DNA from: Sympetrum striolatum
Lineage: Eukaryota; Arthropoda; Insecta; Odonata; Libellulidae
DNA length: 64,000 nucleotides
Assembly (NCBI GenBank): GCA_947579665.1
Contig: OX388350.1
Coordinates: 29,917,393 to 29,981,392 of the forward strand
Direction: 5' to 3'
In this document: positions 12,001-25,547 of the stretch, piece after piece
Layout: every line of letters begins with the position of its first letter
Numbering within the stretch: the stretch's first letter is position 1
The notes under the pieces: model-generated
What the model was told of the DNA's origin: nothing
The model's database searches: none
What the model saw: only the letters and a program-made list of their open reading frames with translations
Program-made: the position numbers and the translations under genes

Positions 12001-13349
12001 CAATTGTGTGTAATAATTTTCAAAATTTTTCGATAATTTACTCAATTCGAGCGTAAACGGGTTAAGAATTACTCGAAAAAAGGCAAAAGAGCGCCATAAA
12101 TTTGAAAAATTTCGCTAAAATTCTGATTTATTGATGATTTTTTCGAATTTTTCCGCTGAAAAAGGCGTTTCTCTTCATCAATTTAAAATTTCTCGTTAAT
12201 TTACTCAAATCGAGGATAAACGGGAAAAGAATACCTCGAAAAAAGGCAAATGAGAGCCAAAAAACTAAAAAAATTCGCTATAATTCTGAGTTATTGATGA
12301 TTTTTTCGAATTTTATTGGCAGAAATAGACGTATTTCTTCATTATTTTAAAATTTTTGTTAATTTACTCAAAACGAGCATAAATGGGCTAAGAATGTCTC
12401 AAAAAAGGCAAAAGAGCACCAAAAAACTGATAAATTTCTTTAAAATTCTCAGTTATTGCTGATTTTTTCGAATTTATCCGCAGAAAAAGACTTTTCTCTT
12501 TATCATTTTAAAATTTTTCGTTAATTTACTCAGTTCGAGCATAAACGGGCTAACGATTACTCAAAAAAAGGCAAAATAACACCAGAAAACTGAAAAAGTT
12601 CGCTAAAATTCTTAGTTATTGATAATTTTTTCGAATTTTCCCGCAGAAAAAGACGTTTCTCTTCACCATTTTTTTAATCTCTCGTTAATTATCTCAAATT
12701 GATATTAAACAGGCTAAGAATTACTCGAAAAAATGCAATATAGCGCCAAAAAACTGAAAAATTTCGCTAAAATTCCGAGTTATTGATGATTTTTTCGAAT
12801 TTTATTGGCAGAAATAGACGTATTTCTTCATTATTTTAAAATTCTCGTTAATTTACTCAAAACGAGCATAAATGGGCTAAGAATGTCTCGAAAAAAGGCA
12901 AAAGAGCACCAAAAAACTGATAAATTTCTTTAAAATTCTCAGTTATTGCTGATTTTTTCGAATTTATCCGCAGAAAAAGACTTTTCTCTTTATCATTTTA
13001 AAATTTTTCGTTAATTTACTCAGTTCGAGCATAAACGGGCTAACGATTACTCAAAAAAAGGCAAAATAACACAAGAAAACTGAAAAAGTTCGCTAAAATT
13101 CTTAGTTATTGATAATTTTTTCGAATTTTTCTCTATAAAAAGACGTTTCTCTTCACCATTTATTTAATCTTTCGTTAATTAACTCAAATCGAGTATAATC
13201 GGGCTAAGAATTATTCGAAAAAATTATATAAAGCGGCAAAAAACTGAAAAATTTCGCTTAAATTCCGAGTTATTGATGATTTTTTCGAATTTTTCCACAG
13301 AAAAAGACGTTTCTCTTCATCATTTTAAAATTTCTGGATAGATTACTCA

Positions 13350-13366
13350 ATTCGAGCGAAACGGGT
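13350..13366 (+). promoter_or_regulatory. CENP-B-box-like 17-mer in satellite
   Basis: ATTCGAGCGAAACGGGT fits the evolutionarily conserved CENP-B box consensus nTTCGnnnnAnnCGGGn at every fixed position. Most other monomers have the same block with one extra base (TTCGAGCGTAAACGGG). Binding by any CENP-B-like protein in this organism is not shown. Confidence 0.5.
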
Positions 13367-16300
13367 AAAGTATTACACCAAAAAGGAAAAATAGCGCCAA
13401 AAAACTGAAAAATTTCGCTAAAATTCTGAGTTCTTGATGATTTTTTCGAATTTTTCCGCAGAAAAAGACGATTCTCTTCATCATTTTAAAATTTCTCGTT
13501 ATGTTATTCAAGTCCATTATAATCGGGATAAAAATTACTCGAAAAAAGGCAAAATAGCGCCAAAAAAACTGAAACATTCCGCTAAAATTTCTAGTTATAG
13601 ATGATTTTTTCGAATTTTTCCGCTGAAAAAGGCGTTTCTCTTCATCAATTTAAAATTTCTCGTTAATTTACTCAAATCGAGGATAAACGGGAAAAGAATA
13701 CTTCGAAAAAAGGCAAATGAGAGCCAAAAAACTATAAAAAATTCGCTAAAATTCTGAGTTATTGATAACTTTTTCGAATGTTTCCGCAGAAAAAGACTTT
13801 TCTCTTCATCATTTTAAAATTTTTCGTTAATTTACTCAATTTGAGCGTAAACAGGCTAAGAATTACTAGAAAAAAGGCAAAATAGAGAAAAAAAAACTGA
13901 AAAATTTCGCTAAAATTCCCCGTTTTTGATGATTTTTTCGAAGAGAAGGACGTTTATCTTCATCATTTTAAAATTTCTTTTTAATTTACTCACATCAAGC
14001 ACAAACTGGCTAAGAATTATTCCAAAAACGCAAAATAGCGCCAAAATACCACAATATTCCGCTAAGATTCTTAGTTATTGATGATTTTTTCGACTTTTAT
14101 TAGCAGAAATAGAAGTTTGTTTTCATCGTTTTAAAATTTCTCAATAATTTACTAAATTCGAGCGTAAATGAGCTAAGAAATACACGAAAAATGGCAAAAT
14201 AGCGCGAAAAAACAAAAATTTCGCTAAAATTCTGAGTTATTGATGATTTGTTCGAATTTTTCCGCAGAAAAAGACGTCTGTTTTAATAATTTTCTGAATT
14301 TATCGTTAATTACCTCAAATCGAGCATAATCGGGCTAAGAATTAATCGAAAAAATGCAAAATAGCGCCAAAAAAACTGAAACATTCCGCTAATATTTCTT
14401 GTAGTAGATGTATTTTTCGAATTTTTCCGCTGAAATAGTCGTTTCTCTTCATCAATTTAAAATTTCTCGTTAATTTACTCTAATCGAGGATAAACGGGAA
14501 AAGAAAAACTCCAAAAAAGGCAAAAGAGCGCCAAAAAATTAAAACATTTCGCTAAAATTCTGAGTTATTGATGATTTTTTCGAATTTTATTGGCAGAAAT
14601 AGACGTATTTCTTCATTATTTTAAAATTCTCGTTAATTTACTCAAAACGAGCATAAATGGGCTAAGAATGTCTCGAAAAAAGGCAAAATAGCGCCAAATA
14701 ACTGAAATATTTCTCTAAAATTCTGAGTTTTTGATAACTTTTTCGAATTTTTCCGCAGAAAACGACGTTTCTCTTCATCATTGTTAAAATTTCTCGATAA
14801 TTTACTCAATTCGAGCGTAAACAGGGTAAGAATTACTCCAAAAAAGGCAAAATAGCGCCAAAAAATTGAAAAATTTCGCTAAAATTCTGAGTTTTTGATG
14901 ATTTTTTCGAATTTTTCCGCAAGAAAGGAAGTTTCTCTTCATTATTTTAAAACATATGTCGTTAATTTACTCAAATCGAGCATTAAGGGGCTAAGAATTA
15001 CTCGAAAAAAGGCAAAAGAGCACCAAAAAACTGATAAATTTCTTTAAAATTCTCTGTTATTGCTGATTTTTTCGAATTTTTCCGCAGAAAAAGACTTTTC
15101 TCATCATCATTTTCAAATTTTTCGTTAATTTACTGAGTTCGAGCATAAACGGGCTAACGATTCCTCAAAAAAAGGCAAAATAGCACCAGAAAACTGAAAA
15201 AGTTCGCTAAAATTCTGAGTTATTGATAATATTTTCGAATATTTCCGCAGAAAAAGACGTTTCTCTTCACCATTTTTTTAATCTCTCGTTAATTAACTCA
15301 AATCGAGTATAATCAGGCTAAGAATTACTCGAAAAAATGATATATAGCGCCAAAAAATGAAAAATTTCGCTAAAATTCCGAGTTATTGATGACTTTTTCG
15401 ATTTTTTTCGAAGAGAAGGAAGTTTCTCTTCATCAGTTTAAAATTTCTTTTTAATTTACTCACATCGAGCATAAACTGGCTAAGAATTACTCCAAAAACG
15501 CAAAATAGCGCCAAAATACCAAAATATTCCGCTAAAATTCTTAGTTATTGATGATTTGTTCGAATTTTATTGGCAGAAATAGACGTATTTCTTCATTATT
15601 TTAAAATTTTTGTTAATTTACTCAAGACGAGCATAAATGGGCTAAGAATTACTCGAAAAAAGGCAAAACAGCGTCAAAAAACTGAAAACTTTCTCTAAAA
15701 TTGTGAGTTTTTGATGACTTTTTCGAATTTTTCCGCAGAAAAATACGTTTCTCCTCATCATTTTAAAATTTCTGGATAGATTTCTCAATTCGAGCGTAAA
15801 CGGGTAAAGTATTGCTCCAAAAAGGCAAAAAAGCGCATAAAAAACTGAAAACTTTCGCTAAAATTCTTATTTATTGATAATTTTCTCGAATTTTTACGCA
15901 GAAAAAGACGTTTCTTCTCATCATTTTATCATTTCACGTTAATAAACTCAATCTGAGCGTAAACGGGCAAAGAATAATTCGAAAAAAGGAAAAAGAGCGC
16001 AAAAAAACTGAAAAATATCGCTAAAAATCCGAGTTATTGATGTTTTTTTCGAATTTTTCCGCAGAAAAAGACGTTTCTCATCATCATGGTAAAATTCTGG
16101 ATAGATTACTCAATTCGAGCGTAAACGGGTAAGGTATTACTCCATAAAGGCAAAAAAGCGCATAAAAAACTGAAAAATTTCGCTAAAATTCTGAGTTCTT
16201 GATGATGTTTTCGAATTTTTCCGCAGAAAAAGACGTTTCTCTTCACCATTTTTTTAATCTTTCGTTCATTAACTCAAATCGAGCCTAATCAGGCTAAGAA

Positions 16301-17256
16301 TTACTCGAAAAAATGCAATCTAGCGTCAAAAAACTGAAACATTTCGCTAAAATTCCAAGTTATTGATGATTTTTTCGAATTTTTCTCTAGAAAAAGACAT
16401 TTCTCTCGCCATTTCTTTAATCTCTCGTTAATTAACTCAAATCGAGTATAATCGGGCTAAGAAGTACTCGAAAAAATGATATATAGCGCCAAAAAACTGA
16501 AAAATTTCGCTAAAATTCCGAGTTATTGATGATTTTTTCGAATTTTATTGGCAGAAATAGACGTATTTCTTCATTATTTTAAAATTCTCGTTAATTTACT
16601 CAAAACGAGCATAAATGGGCTAAGAATTACTCGAAAAAATGCAATATAGCGCCAAAAAACTGAAAAATTTCGCTAACATTCCGAGTTATTGATGATTTTT
16701 TCGAATTTATCCGCAGAAAAAGACTTTTCTCTTTATCATTTTAAAATTTCTCGTTAATTTACTCAGTTCGAGCATAAACGGGCTAACGATTACTCAAAAA
16801 AAGGCAAAATAACACCAGAAAACTTAAAAAGTTCGCTAAAATTCTTAGTTATTGATAATTTTTTCGAATTTTCCCGCAGAAAAAGACGTTTCTCTTCACC
16901 ATTTTTTTAATCTCTCGTTAATTATCTCAAATCGATCCTAAACAGGCTAAGAATTACTCGAAAAAATGCAATATAGCGCCAAAAAACTGAAAAATTTCGC
17001 TAACATTCCGAGTTATTGATGATTTTTTCGAATTTTTCTCTATAAAAAGACGTTTCTCTTCACCATTTATTTAATCTCTCGTTAATTAACTCAAATCGAG
17101 TATAATCGGGCTAAGAATTAATCGAAAAAATTATATAAAGCGGCAAAAAACTGAAAAATTTCCCTTAAATTCCGAGTTATTGATGATTTTTTCGAATTTT
17201 TCCACAGAAAAAGACGTTTCTCTTCATCATTTTAAAATTTCTGGATAGATTACTCA

Positions 17257-17273
17257 ATTCGAGCGAAACGGGT
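17257..17273 (+). promoter_or_regulatory. CENP-B-box-like 17-mer, second copy
   Basis: This is the same 17-mer as at 13350, at the matching place in the next higher-order unit. It is a copy by amplification, not an independent origin. Confidence 0.5.
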
Positions 17274-17414
17274 AAAGTATTACACCAAAAAGGCAAAAAA
17301 GTGCATAAAAAATGAATATTTTCGCTAGAATTCTTATTTATTGATCATTATTTCGACTTTTTTCGCAGAAAAAGACGTTTCTTCTCATCATTTTATCATT
17401 TCACGTTAATAAAC

Positions 17415-20339
17415 TCAATCTGAGCGTAAACGGCTAAGAATTACTCGAAAAAGGAAAAATAGCGCCAAAAAACTGAAAAATTTCGCTAAAATTCTGAGTT
17501 CTTGATGATTTTTTCGAATTTTTCCGCAGAAAAAGACGATTCTCTTCATCATTTTAAAATTTCTCGTTATGTTATTCAAGTCCATTATAATCGGGATAAA
17601 AATTACTCGAAAAAAGGCAAAATAGCGCCAAAAAAACTGAAACATTCCGCTAAAATTTCTAGTTATAGATGATTTTTTCGAATTTTTCCGCTGAAAAAGG
17701 CGTTTCTCTTCATCAATTTAAAATTTCTCGTTAATTTACTCAAATCGAGGATGAACGGGAAAAGAATACTTCGAAAAAAGGCAAATGAGAGCCAAAAAAC
17801 TATAAAAAATTCGCTAAAATTCTGAGTTATTGATAACTTTTTCGAATGTTTCCGCAGAAAAAGCCTTTTCTCTTCATCATTTTAAAATTTTTCGTTAATT
17901 TACTCAATTTGAGCGTAAACAGGCTAAGAATTACTAGAAAAAAGGCAAAATAGAGAAAAAAAAACTGAAAAATTTCGCTAAAATTCCCCGTTTTTGATGA
18001 TTTTTTCGAAGAGAAGGACGTTTATCTTCATCATTTTAAAATTTCTTTTTAATTTACTCACATCAAGCACAAACTGGCTAAGAATTATTCCAAAAACGCA
18101 AAATAGCGCCAAAATACCACAATATTCCGCTAAGATTCTTAGTTATTGATGATTTTTTCGACTTTTATTAGCAGAAATAGAAGTTTGTTTTCATCGTTTT
18201 AAAATTTCTCAATAATTTACTAAATTCGAGCGTAAATGAGCTAAGAATTACACGAAAAATGGCAAAATAGCGCGAAAAAACAAAAATTTCGCTAAAATTC
18301 TGAGTTATTGATGATTTGTTCGAATTTTTCCGCAGAAAAAGACGTCTGTTTTAATAATTTTCTGAATTTATCGTTAATTACCTCAAATCGAGCATAATCG
18401 GGCTAAGAATTAATCGAAAAAATGCAAAATAGGGCCAAAAAAACTGAAACATTCCGCTAATATTTCTTGTAGTAGATGTATTTTTCGAATTTTTCCGCTG
18501 AAATAGTCGTTTCTCTTCATCAATTTAAAATTTCTCGTTAATTTACTCTAATCGAGGATAAACGGGAAAAGAAAAACTCCAAAAAAGGCAAAAGAGCGCC
18601 AAAAAATTAAAACATTTCGCTAAAATTCTGAGTTATTGATGATTTTTTCGAATTTTATTGGCAGAAATAGACGTATTTCTTCATTATTTTAAAATTCTCG
18701 TTAATTTACTCAAAACGAGCATAAATGGGCTAAGAATGTCTCGAAAAAAGGCAAAATAGCGCCAAATAACTGAAATATTTCTCTAAAATTCTGAGTTTTT
18801 GATAACTTTTTCGAATTTTTCCGCAGAAAACGACGTTTCTCTTCATCATTGTTAAAATTTCTCGATAATTTACTCAATTCGAGCGTAAACAGGGTAAGAA
18901 TTACTCCAAAAAAGGCAAAATAGCGCCAAAAAATTGAAAAATTTCGCTAAAATTCTGATTTTTTGATATTTTTTCGAATTTTTCCGCAAGAAAGGAAGTT
19001 TCTCTTCATTATTTTAAAACATATGTCGTTAATTTACTCAAATCGAGCATTAAGGGGCTAAGAATTACTCGAAAAAAGGCAAAAGAGCACCAAAAAACTG
19101 ATAAATTTCTTTAAAATTCTCTGTTATTGCTGATTTTTTCGAATTTTTCCGCAGAAAAAGACTTTTCTCATCATCATTTTCAAATTTTTCGTTAATTTAC
19201 TGAGTTCGAGCATAAACGGGCTAACGATTCCTCAAAAAAAGGCAAAATAGCACCAGAAAACTGAAAAAGTTCGCTAAAATTCTGAGTTATTGATAATATT
19301 TTCGAATATTTCCGCAGAAAAAGACGTTTCTCTTCACCATTTTTTTAATCTCTCGTTAATTAACTCAAATCGAGTATAATCAGGCTAAGAATTACTCGAA
19401 AAAATGATATATAGCGCCAAAAAATGAAAAATTTCGCTAAAATTCCGAGTTATTGATGACTTTTTCGAATTTTTTCGAAGAGAAGGAAGTTTCTCTTCAT
19501 CAGTTTAAAATTTCTTTTTAATTTACTCACATCGAGCATAAACTGGCTAAGAATTACTCCAAAAACGCAAAATAGCGCCAAAATACCAAAATATTCCGCT
19601 AAAATTCTTAGTTATTGATGATTTGTTCGAATTTTATTGGCAGAAATAGACGTATTTCTTCATTATTTTAAAATTTTTGTTAATTTACTCAAAACGAGCA
19701 TAAATGGGCTAAGAATTACTCGAAAAAAGGCAAAACAGCGTCAAAAAACTGAAAACTTTCTCTAAAATTGTGAGTTTTTGATGACTTTTTCGAATTTTTC
19801 CGCAGAAAAATACGTTTCTCCTCATCATTTTAAAATTTCTGGATAGATTTCTCAATTCGAGCGTAAACGGGTAAAGTATTGCTCCAAAAAGGCAAAAAAG
19901 CGCATAAAAAACTGAAAACTTTCGCTAAAATTCTTATTTATTGATAATTTTCTCGAATTTTTACGCAGAAAAAGACGTTTCTTCTCATCATTTTATCATT
20001 TCACGTTAATAAACTCAATCTGAGCGTAAACGGGCAAAGAATAATTCGAAAAAAGGAAAAAGAGCGCAAAAAAACTGAAAAATATCGCTAAAAATCCGAG
20101 TTATTGATGTTTTTTTCGAATTTTTCCGCAGAAAAAGACGTTTCTCTTCATCATTTTAAAATTTCTGGATAGATTTCTCAATTCGAGCGTAAACGGGTAA
20201 AGTATTACTCCAAAAAGGCAAAAAAGCGCATAAAAAACAGAAAACTTTCGCTAAACTTCTTATTTATTGATAATTTTTCGAATTTTTACGCAGAAAAAGA
20301 CGTTTCTTCTCATCATTTTATCATTTCACGTTAATAAAC
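17415..20339. repeat. Younger higher-order unit 2, shortened (2,925 bp, 18 monomers)
   Basis: This unit starts like unit 1 but ends 1,143 bp (7 monomers) earlier. It lacks the segment equivalent to about 16086-17415, which begins TCATCATGGTAAAATTCTGG. Confidence 0.75.
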
Positions 20340-23300
20340 TCAATCTGAGCGTAAACGGCTAAGAATTACTCGAAAAAGGAAAAATAGCGCCAAAAAACTG
20401 AAAAATTTCGCTAAAATTCTGAGTTCTTGATGATTTTTTCGAATTTTTCCGCAGAAAAAGACGATTCTCTTCATCATTTTAAAATTTCTCGTTATGTTAT
20501 TCAAGTCCATTATAATCGGGATAAAAATTACTCGAAAAAAGGCAAAATAGCGCCAAAAAAACTGAAACATTCCACTAAAATTTCTAGTTATAGATGATTT
20601 TTTCGAATTTTTCCGCTGAAAAAGGCGTTTCTCTTCATCAATTTAAAATTTCCTGTTAATTTACTCAAATCGAGGATAAACGGGAAAAGAATACTTCGAA
20701 AAAAGGCAAATGAGAGCCAAAAAACTATAAAAAATTCGCTAAAATTCTGAGTTATTGATAACTTTTTCGAATGTTTCCGCAGAAAAAGACTTTTCTCTTC
20801 ATCATTTTAAAATTTTTCGTTAATTTACTCAATTTGAGCGTAAACAGGCTAAGAATTACTAGAAAAAAGGCAAAATAGAGAAAAAAAAACTGAAAAATTT
20901 CGCTAAAATTCCCCGTTTTTGATGATTTTTTCGAAGAGAAGGACGTTTATCTTCATCATTTTAAAATTTCTTTTTAATTTACTCACATCAAGCACAAACT
21001 GGCTAAGAATTATTCCAAAAACGCAAAATAGCGCCAAAATACCACAATATTCCGCTAAGATTCTTAGTTATTGATGATTTTTTCGACTTTTATTAGCAGA
21101 AATAGAAGTTTGTTTTCATCGTTTTAAAATTTCTCAATAATTTACTAAATTCGAGCGTAAATGAGCTAAGAATTACACGAAAAATGGCAAAATAGCGCGA
21201 AAAAACAAAAATTTCGCTAAAATTCTGAGTTATTGATGATTTGTTCGAATTTTTCCGCAGAAAAAGACGTCTGTTTTAATAATTTTCTGAATTTATCGTT
21301 AATTACCTCAAATCGAGCATAATCGGGCTAAGAATTAATCGAAAAAATGCAAAATAGCGCCAAAAAAACTGAAACATTCCGCTAATATTTCTTGTAGTAG
21401 ATGTATTTTTCGAATTTTTCCGCTGAAATAGTCGTTTCTCTTCATCAATTTAAAATTTCTCGTTAATTTACTCTAATCGAGGATAAACGGGAAAAGAAAA
21501 ACTCCAAAAAAGGCAAAAGAGCGCCAAAAAATTAAAACATTTCGCTAAAATTCTGAGTTATTGATGATTTTTTCGAATTTTATTGGCAGAAATAGACGTA
21601 TTTCTTCATTATTTTAAAATTCTCGTTAATTTACTCAAAACGAGCATAAATGGGCTAAGAATGTCTCGAAAAAAGGCAAAATAGCGCCAAATAACTGAAA
21701 TATTTCTCTAAAATTCTGAGTTTTTGATAACTTTTTCGAATTTTTCCGCAGAAAACGACGTTTCTCTTCATCATTGTTAAAATTTCTCGATAATTTACTC
21801 AATTCGAGCGTAAACAGGGTAAGAATTACTCCAAAAAAGGCAAAATAGCGCCAAAAAATTGAAAAATTTCGCTAAAATTCTGAGTTTTTGATGATTTTTT
21901 CGAATTTTTCCGCAAGAAAGGAAGTTTCTCTTCATTATTTTAAAACATATGTCGTTAATTTACTCAAATCGAGCATTAAGGGGCTAAGAATTACTCGAAA
22001 AAAGGCAAAAGAGCACCAAAAAACTGATAAATTTCTTTAAAATTCTCTGTTATTGCTGATTTTTTCGAATTTTTCCGCAGAAAAAGACTTTTCTCATCAT
22101 CATTTTCAAATTTTTCGTTAATTTACTGAGTTCGAGCATAAACGGGCTAACGATTCCTCAAAAAAAGGCAAAATAGCACCAGAAAACTGAAAAAGTTCGC
22201 TAAAATTCTGAGTTATTGATAATATTTTCGAATATTTCCGCAGAAAAAGACGTTTCTCTTCACCATTTTTTTAATCTCTCGTTAATTAACTCAAATCGAG
22301 TATAATCAGGCTAAGAATTACTCGAAAAAATGATATATAGCGCCAAAAAATGAAAAATTTCGCTAAAATTCCGAGTTATTGATGACTTTTTCGAATTTTT
22401 TCGAAGAGAAGGAAGTTTCTCTTCATCAGTTTAAAATTTCTTTTTAATTTACTCACATCGAGCATAAACTGGCTAAGAATTACTCCAAAAACGCAAAATA
22501 GCGCCAAAATACCAAAATATTCCGCTAAAATTCTTAGTTATTGATGATTTGTTCGAATTTTATTGGCAGAAATAGACGTATTTCTTCATTATTTTAAAAT
22601 TTTTGTTAATTTACTCAAAACAAGCATAAATGGGCTAAGAATTACTCGAAAAAAGGCAAAACAGCGTCAAAAAACTGAAAACTTTCTCTAAAATTGTGAG
22701 TTTTTGATGACTTTTTCGAATTTTTCCGCAGAAAAATACGTTTCTCCTCATCATTTTAAAATTTCTGGATAGATTTCTCAATTCGAGCGTAAACGGGTAA
22801 AGTATTGCTCCAAAAAGGCAAAAAAGCGCATAAAAAACTGAAAACTTTCGCTAAAATTCTTATTTATTGATAATTTTCTCGAATTTTTACGCAGAAAAAG
22901 ACGTTTCTTCTCATCATTTTATCATTTCACGTTAATAAACTCAATCTGAGCGTAAACGGGCAAAGAATAATTCGAAAAAAGGAAAAAGAGCGCAAAAAAA
23001 CTGAAAAATATCGCTAAAAATCCGAGTTATTGATGATTTTTTCGAATGTTTCCGCAGAAAAAGACGTTTCTCATTATCATGGTAAAATTTCTGGATAGAT
23101 TTCTCAATTCGAGCGTAAACGGGTAAAGTATTACTCCAAAAAGGCAAAAAAGCGCATAAAAAACTGAAAACTTTCGCTAAAATTCTTATTTATTGATAAT
23201 TTTCTCGAATTTTTACGCAGAAAAAGACGTTTCTTCTCATCATTTTATCATTTCACGTTAATAAACTCAATCTGAGCGTAAACGGGCAAAGAATAATTCG

Positions 23301-25547
23301 AAAAAAGGAAAAAGAGCGCAAAAAAACTGAAAAATATCGCTAAAAATCCGAGTTATTGATGTTTTTTTCGAATTTTTCCGCAGAAAAAGACGTTTCTCTT
23401 CATCATTTTAAAATTTCTGGATAGATTTCTCAATTCGAGCGTAAACGGGTAAAGTATTACTCCAAAAAGGCAAAAAAGCGCATAAAAAACAGAAAACTTT
23501 CGCTAAAATTCCGAGTTATTGATGACTTTTTCGAATTTTTTCGAAGAGAAGGAAGTTTCTCTTCATCAGTTTAAAATTTCTTTTTAATTTACTCACATCG
23601 AGCATAAACTGGCTAAGAATTACTCCAAAAACGCAAAATAGCGCCAAAATACCAAAATATTCCGCTAAAATTCTTAATTATTGATGATTTGTTCGAATTT
23701 TATTGGCAGAAATAGACGTATTTCTTCATTATTTTAAAATTTTTGTTAATTTACTCAAAACGAGCATAAATGGGCTAAGAATTACTCGAAAAAAGGCAAA
23801 ACAGCGTCAAAAAACTGAAAACTTTCTCTAAAATTGTGAGTTTTTGATGACTTTTTCGAATTTTTCCGCAGAAAAATACGTTTCTCCTCATCATTTTAAA
23901 ATTTCTGGATAGATTTCTCAATTCGAGCGTAAACGGGTAAAGTATTGCTCCAAAAAGGCAAAAAAGCGCATAAAAAACTGAAAACTTTCGCTAAAATTCT
24001 TATTTATTGATAATTTTCTCGAATTTTTACGCAGAAAAAGACGTTTCTTCTCATCATTTTATCATTTCACGTTAATAAACTCAATCTGAGCGTAAACGGG
24101 CAAAGAATAATTCGAAAAAAGGAAAAAGAGCGCAAAAAAACTGAAAAATATCGCTAAAAATCCGAGTTATTGATGATTTTTTCGAATGTTTCCGCAGAAA
24201 AAGACGTTTCTCATCATCATGGTAAAATTCTGGATAGATTACTCAATTCGAGCGTAAACGGGTAAGGTATTACTCCATAAAGGCAAAAAAGCGCATAAAA
24301 AACTGAAAAATTTCGCTAAAATTCTGAGTTCTTGATGATTTTTTCGAATTTTTCCGCAGAAAAAGACGTTTCTCTTCACCATTTTTTAAATCTTTCGTTC
24401 ATTAACTCAAATCGAGCCTAATCAGGCTAAGAATTACTCGAAAAAATACAATCTAGCGTCAAAAAACTGAAACATTTCGCTAAAATTCCAAGTTATTGAT
24501 GATTTTTTCGAATTTTTCTCTAGAAAAAGACATTTCTCTTCACTATTTCTTTAATCTCTCGTTAATTAACTCAAATCGAGTATAATCGGGCTAAGAATTA
24601 CCCGAAAAAATGATATATAGCGCCAAAAAACTGAAAAATTTCGCTAAAATTCCTAGTTATTGATGATTTTTTCGAATTTTATTGGCAGAAATAGACGTAT
24701 TTCTTCATTATTTTAAAATTCTCGTTAATTTACTCAAAACGAGCATAAATGGGCTAAGAATTACTCGAAAAAATGCAATATAGCGCCAAAAAACTGAAAA
24801 ATTTCGCTAACATTCCGAGTTATTGATGATTTTTTCGAATTTATCCGCAGAAAAAGACTTTTCTCTTTATCATTTTAAAATTTTTCGTTAATTTACTCAG
24901 TTCGAGCATAAACGGGCTAACGATTACTCAAAAAAAGGCAAAATAACACCAGAAAACTTAAAAAGTTCGCTAAAATTCTTAGTTATTGATAATTTTTTCG
25001 ATTTTTCCCGCAGAAAAAGACGTTTCTCTTCACCATTTTTTTAATCTCTCGTTAATTATCTCAAATCGATCCTAAACAGGCTAAGAATTACTCGAAAAAA
25101 TGCAATATAGCGCAAAAAACTGAAAAATTTCGCTAACATTCCGAGTTATTGATGATTTTTTCGAATTTTTCTCTATAAAAAGACGTTTCTCTTCACCATT
25201 TATTTAATCTCTCGTTAATTAACTCAAATCGAGTATAATCGGGCTAAGAATTAATCGAAAAAATTATATAAAGCGGCAAAAAACTGAAAAATTTCCCTTA
25301 AATTCCGAGTTATTGATGATTTTTTCGAATTTTTCCACAGAAAAAGACGTTTCTCTTCATCATTTTAAAATTTCTGGATAGATTACTCAATTCGAGCGAA
25401 ACGGGTAAAGTATTACACCAAAAAGGCAAAAAAGTGCATAAAAAATGAATATTTTCGCTAGAATTCTTATTTATTGATCATTATTTCGAATTTTTTCGCA
25501 GAAAAAGACGTTTCTTCTCATCATTTTATCATTTCACGTTAATAAAC
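20340..25547. repeat. Younger higher-order unit 3, enlarged (5,208 bp, 32 monomers)
   Basis: This unit starts like units 1 and 2 and ends like unit 1 (24217-25547 matches 16086-17414). It is 1,140 bp (7 monomers) longer than unit 1. The extra length is a repeated dimer and a re-copied neighbouring block at about 22940-24210. Confidence 0.75.
25390..25406 (+). promoter_or_regulatory. CENP-B-box-like 17-mer, third copy
   Basis: The same 17-mer lies 8,133 bp after the second copy, consistent with the summed length of units 2 and 3. The box is absent in the shortened unit 2, which lost that segment. Confidence 0.5.

Larger units (their letters stand above)
13347..17414. repeat. Younger higher-order unit 1 (4,068 bp, about 25 monomers)
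   Basis: This is the reference unit of the right-hand block. Aligned samples (for example 13561-13740 against 17629-17808) differ at about one base in 180, so the copies are about 99% alike, while neighbouring monomers within a unit differ far more. It lacks one monomer (161 bp) just after the CENP-B-box-like site at 13350 compared with the unit boundary at 17257-17415. Confidence 0.8.
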
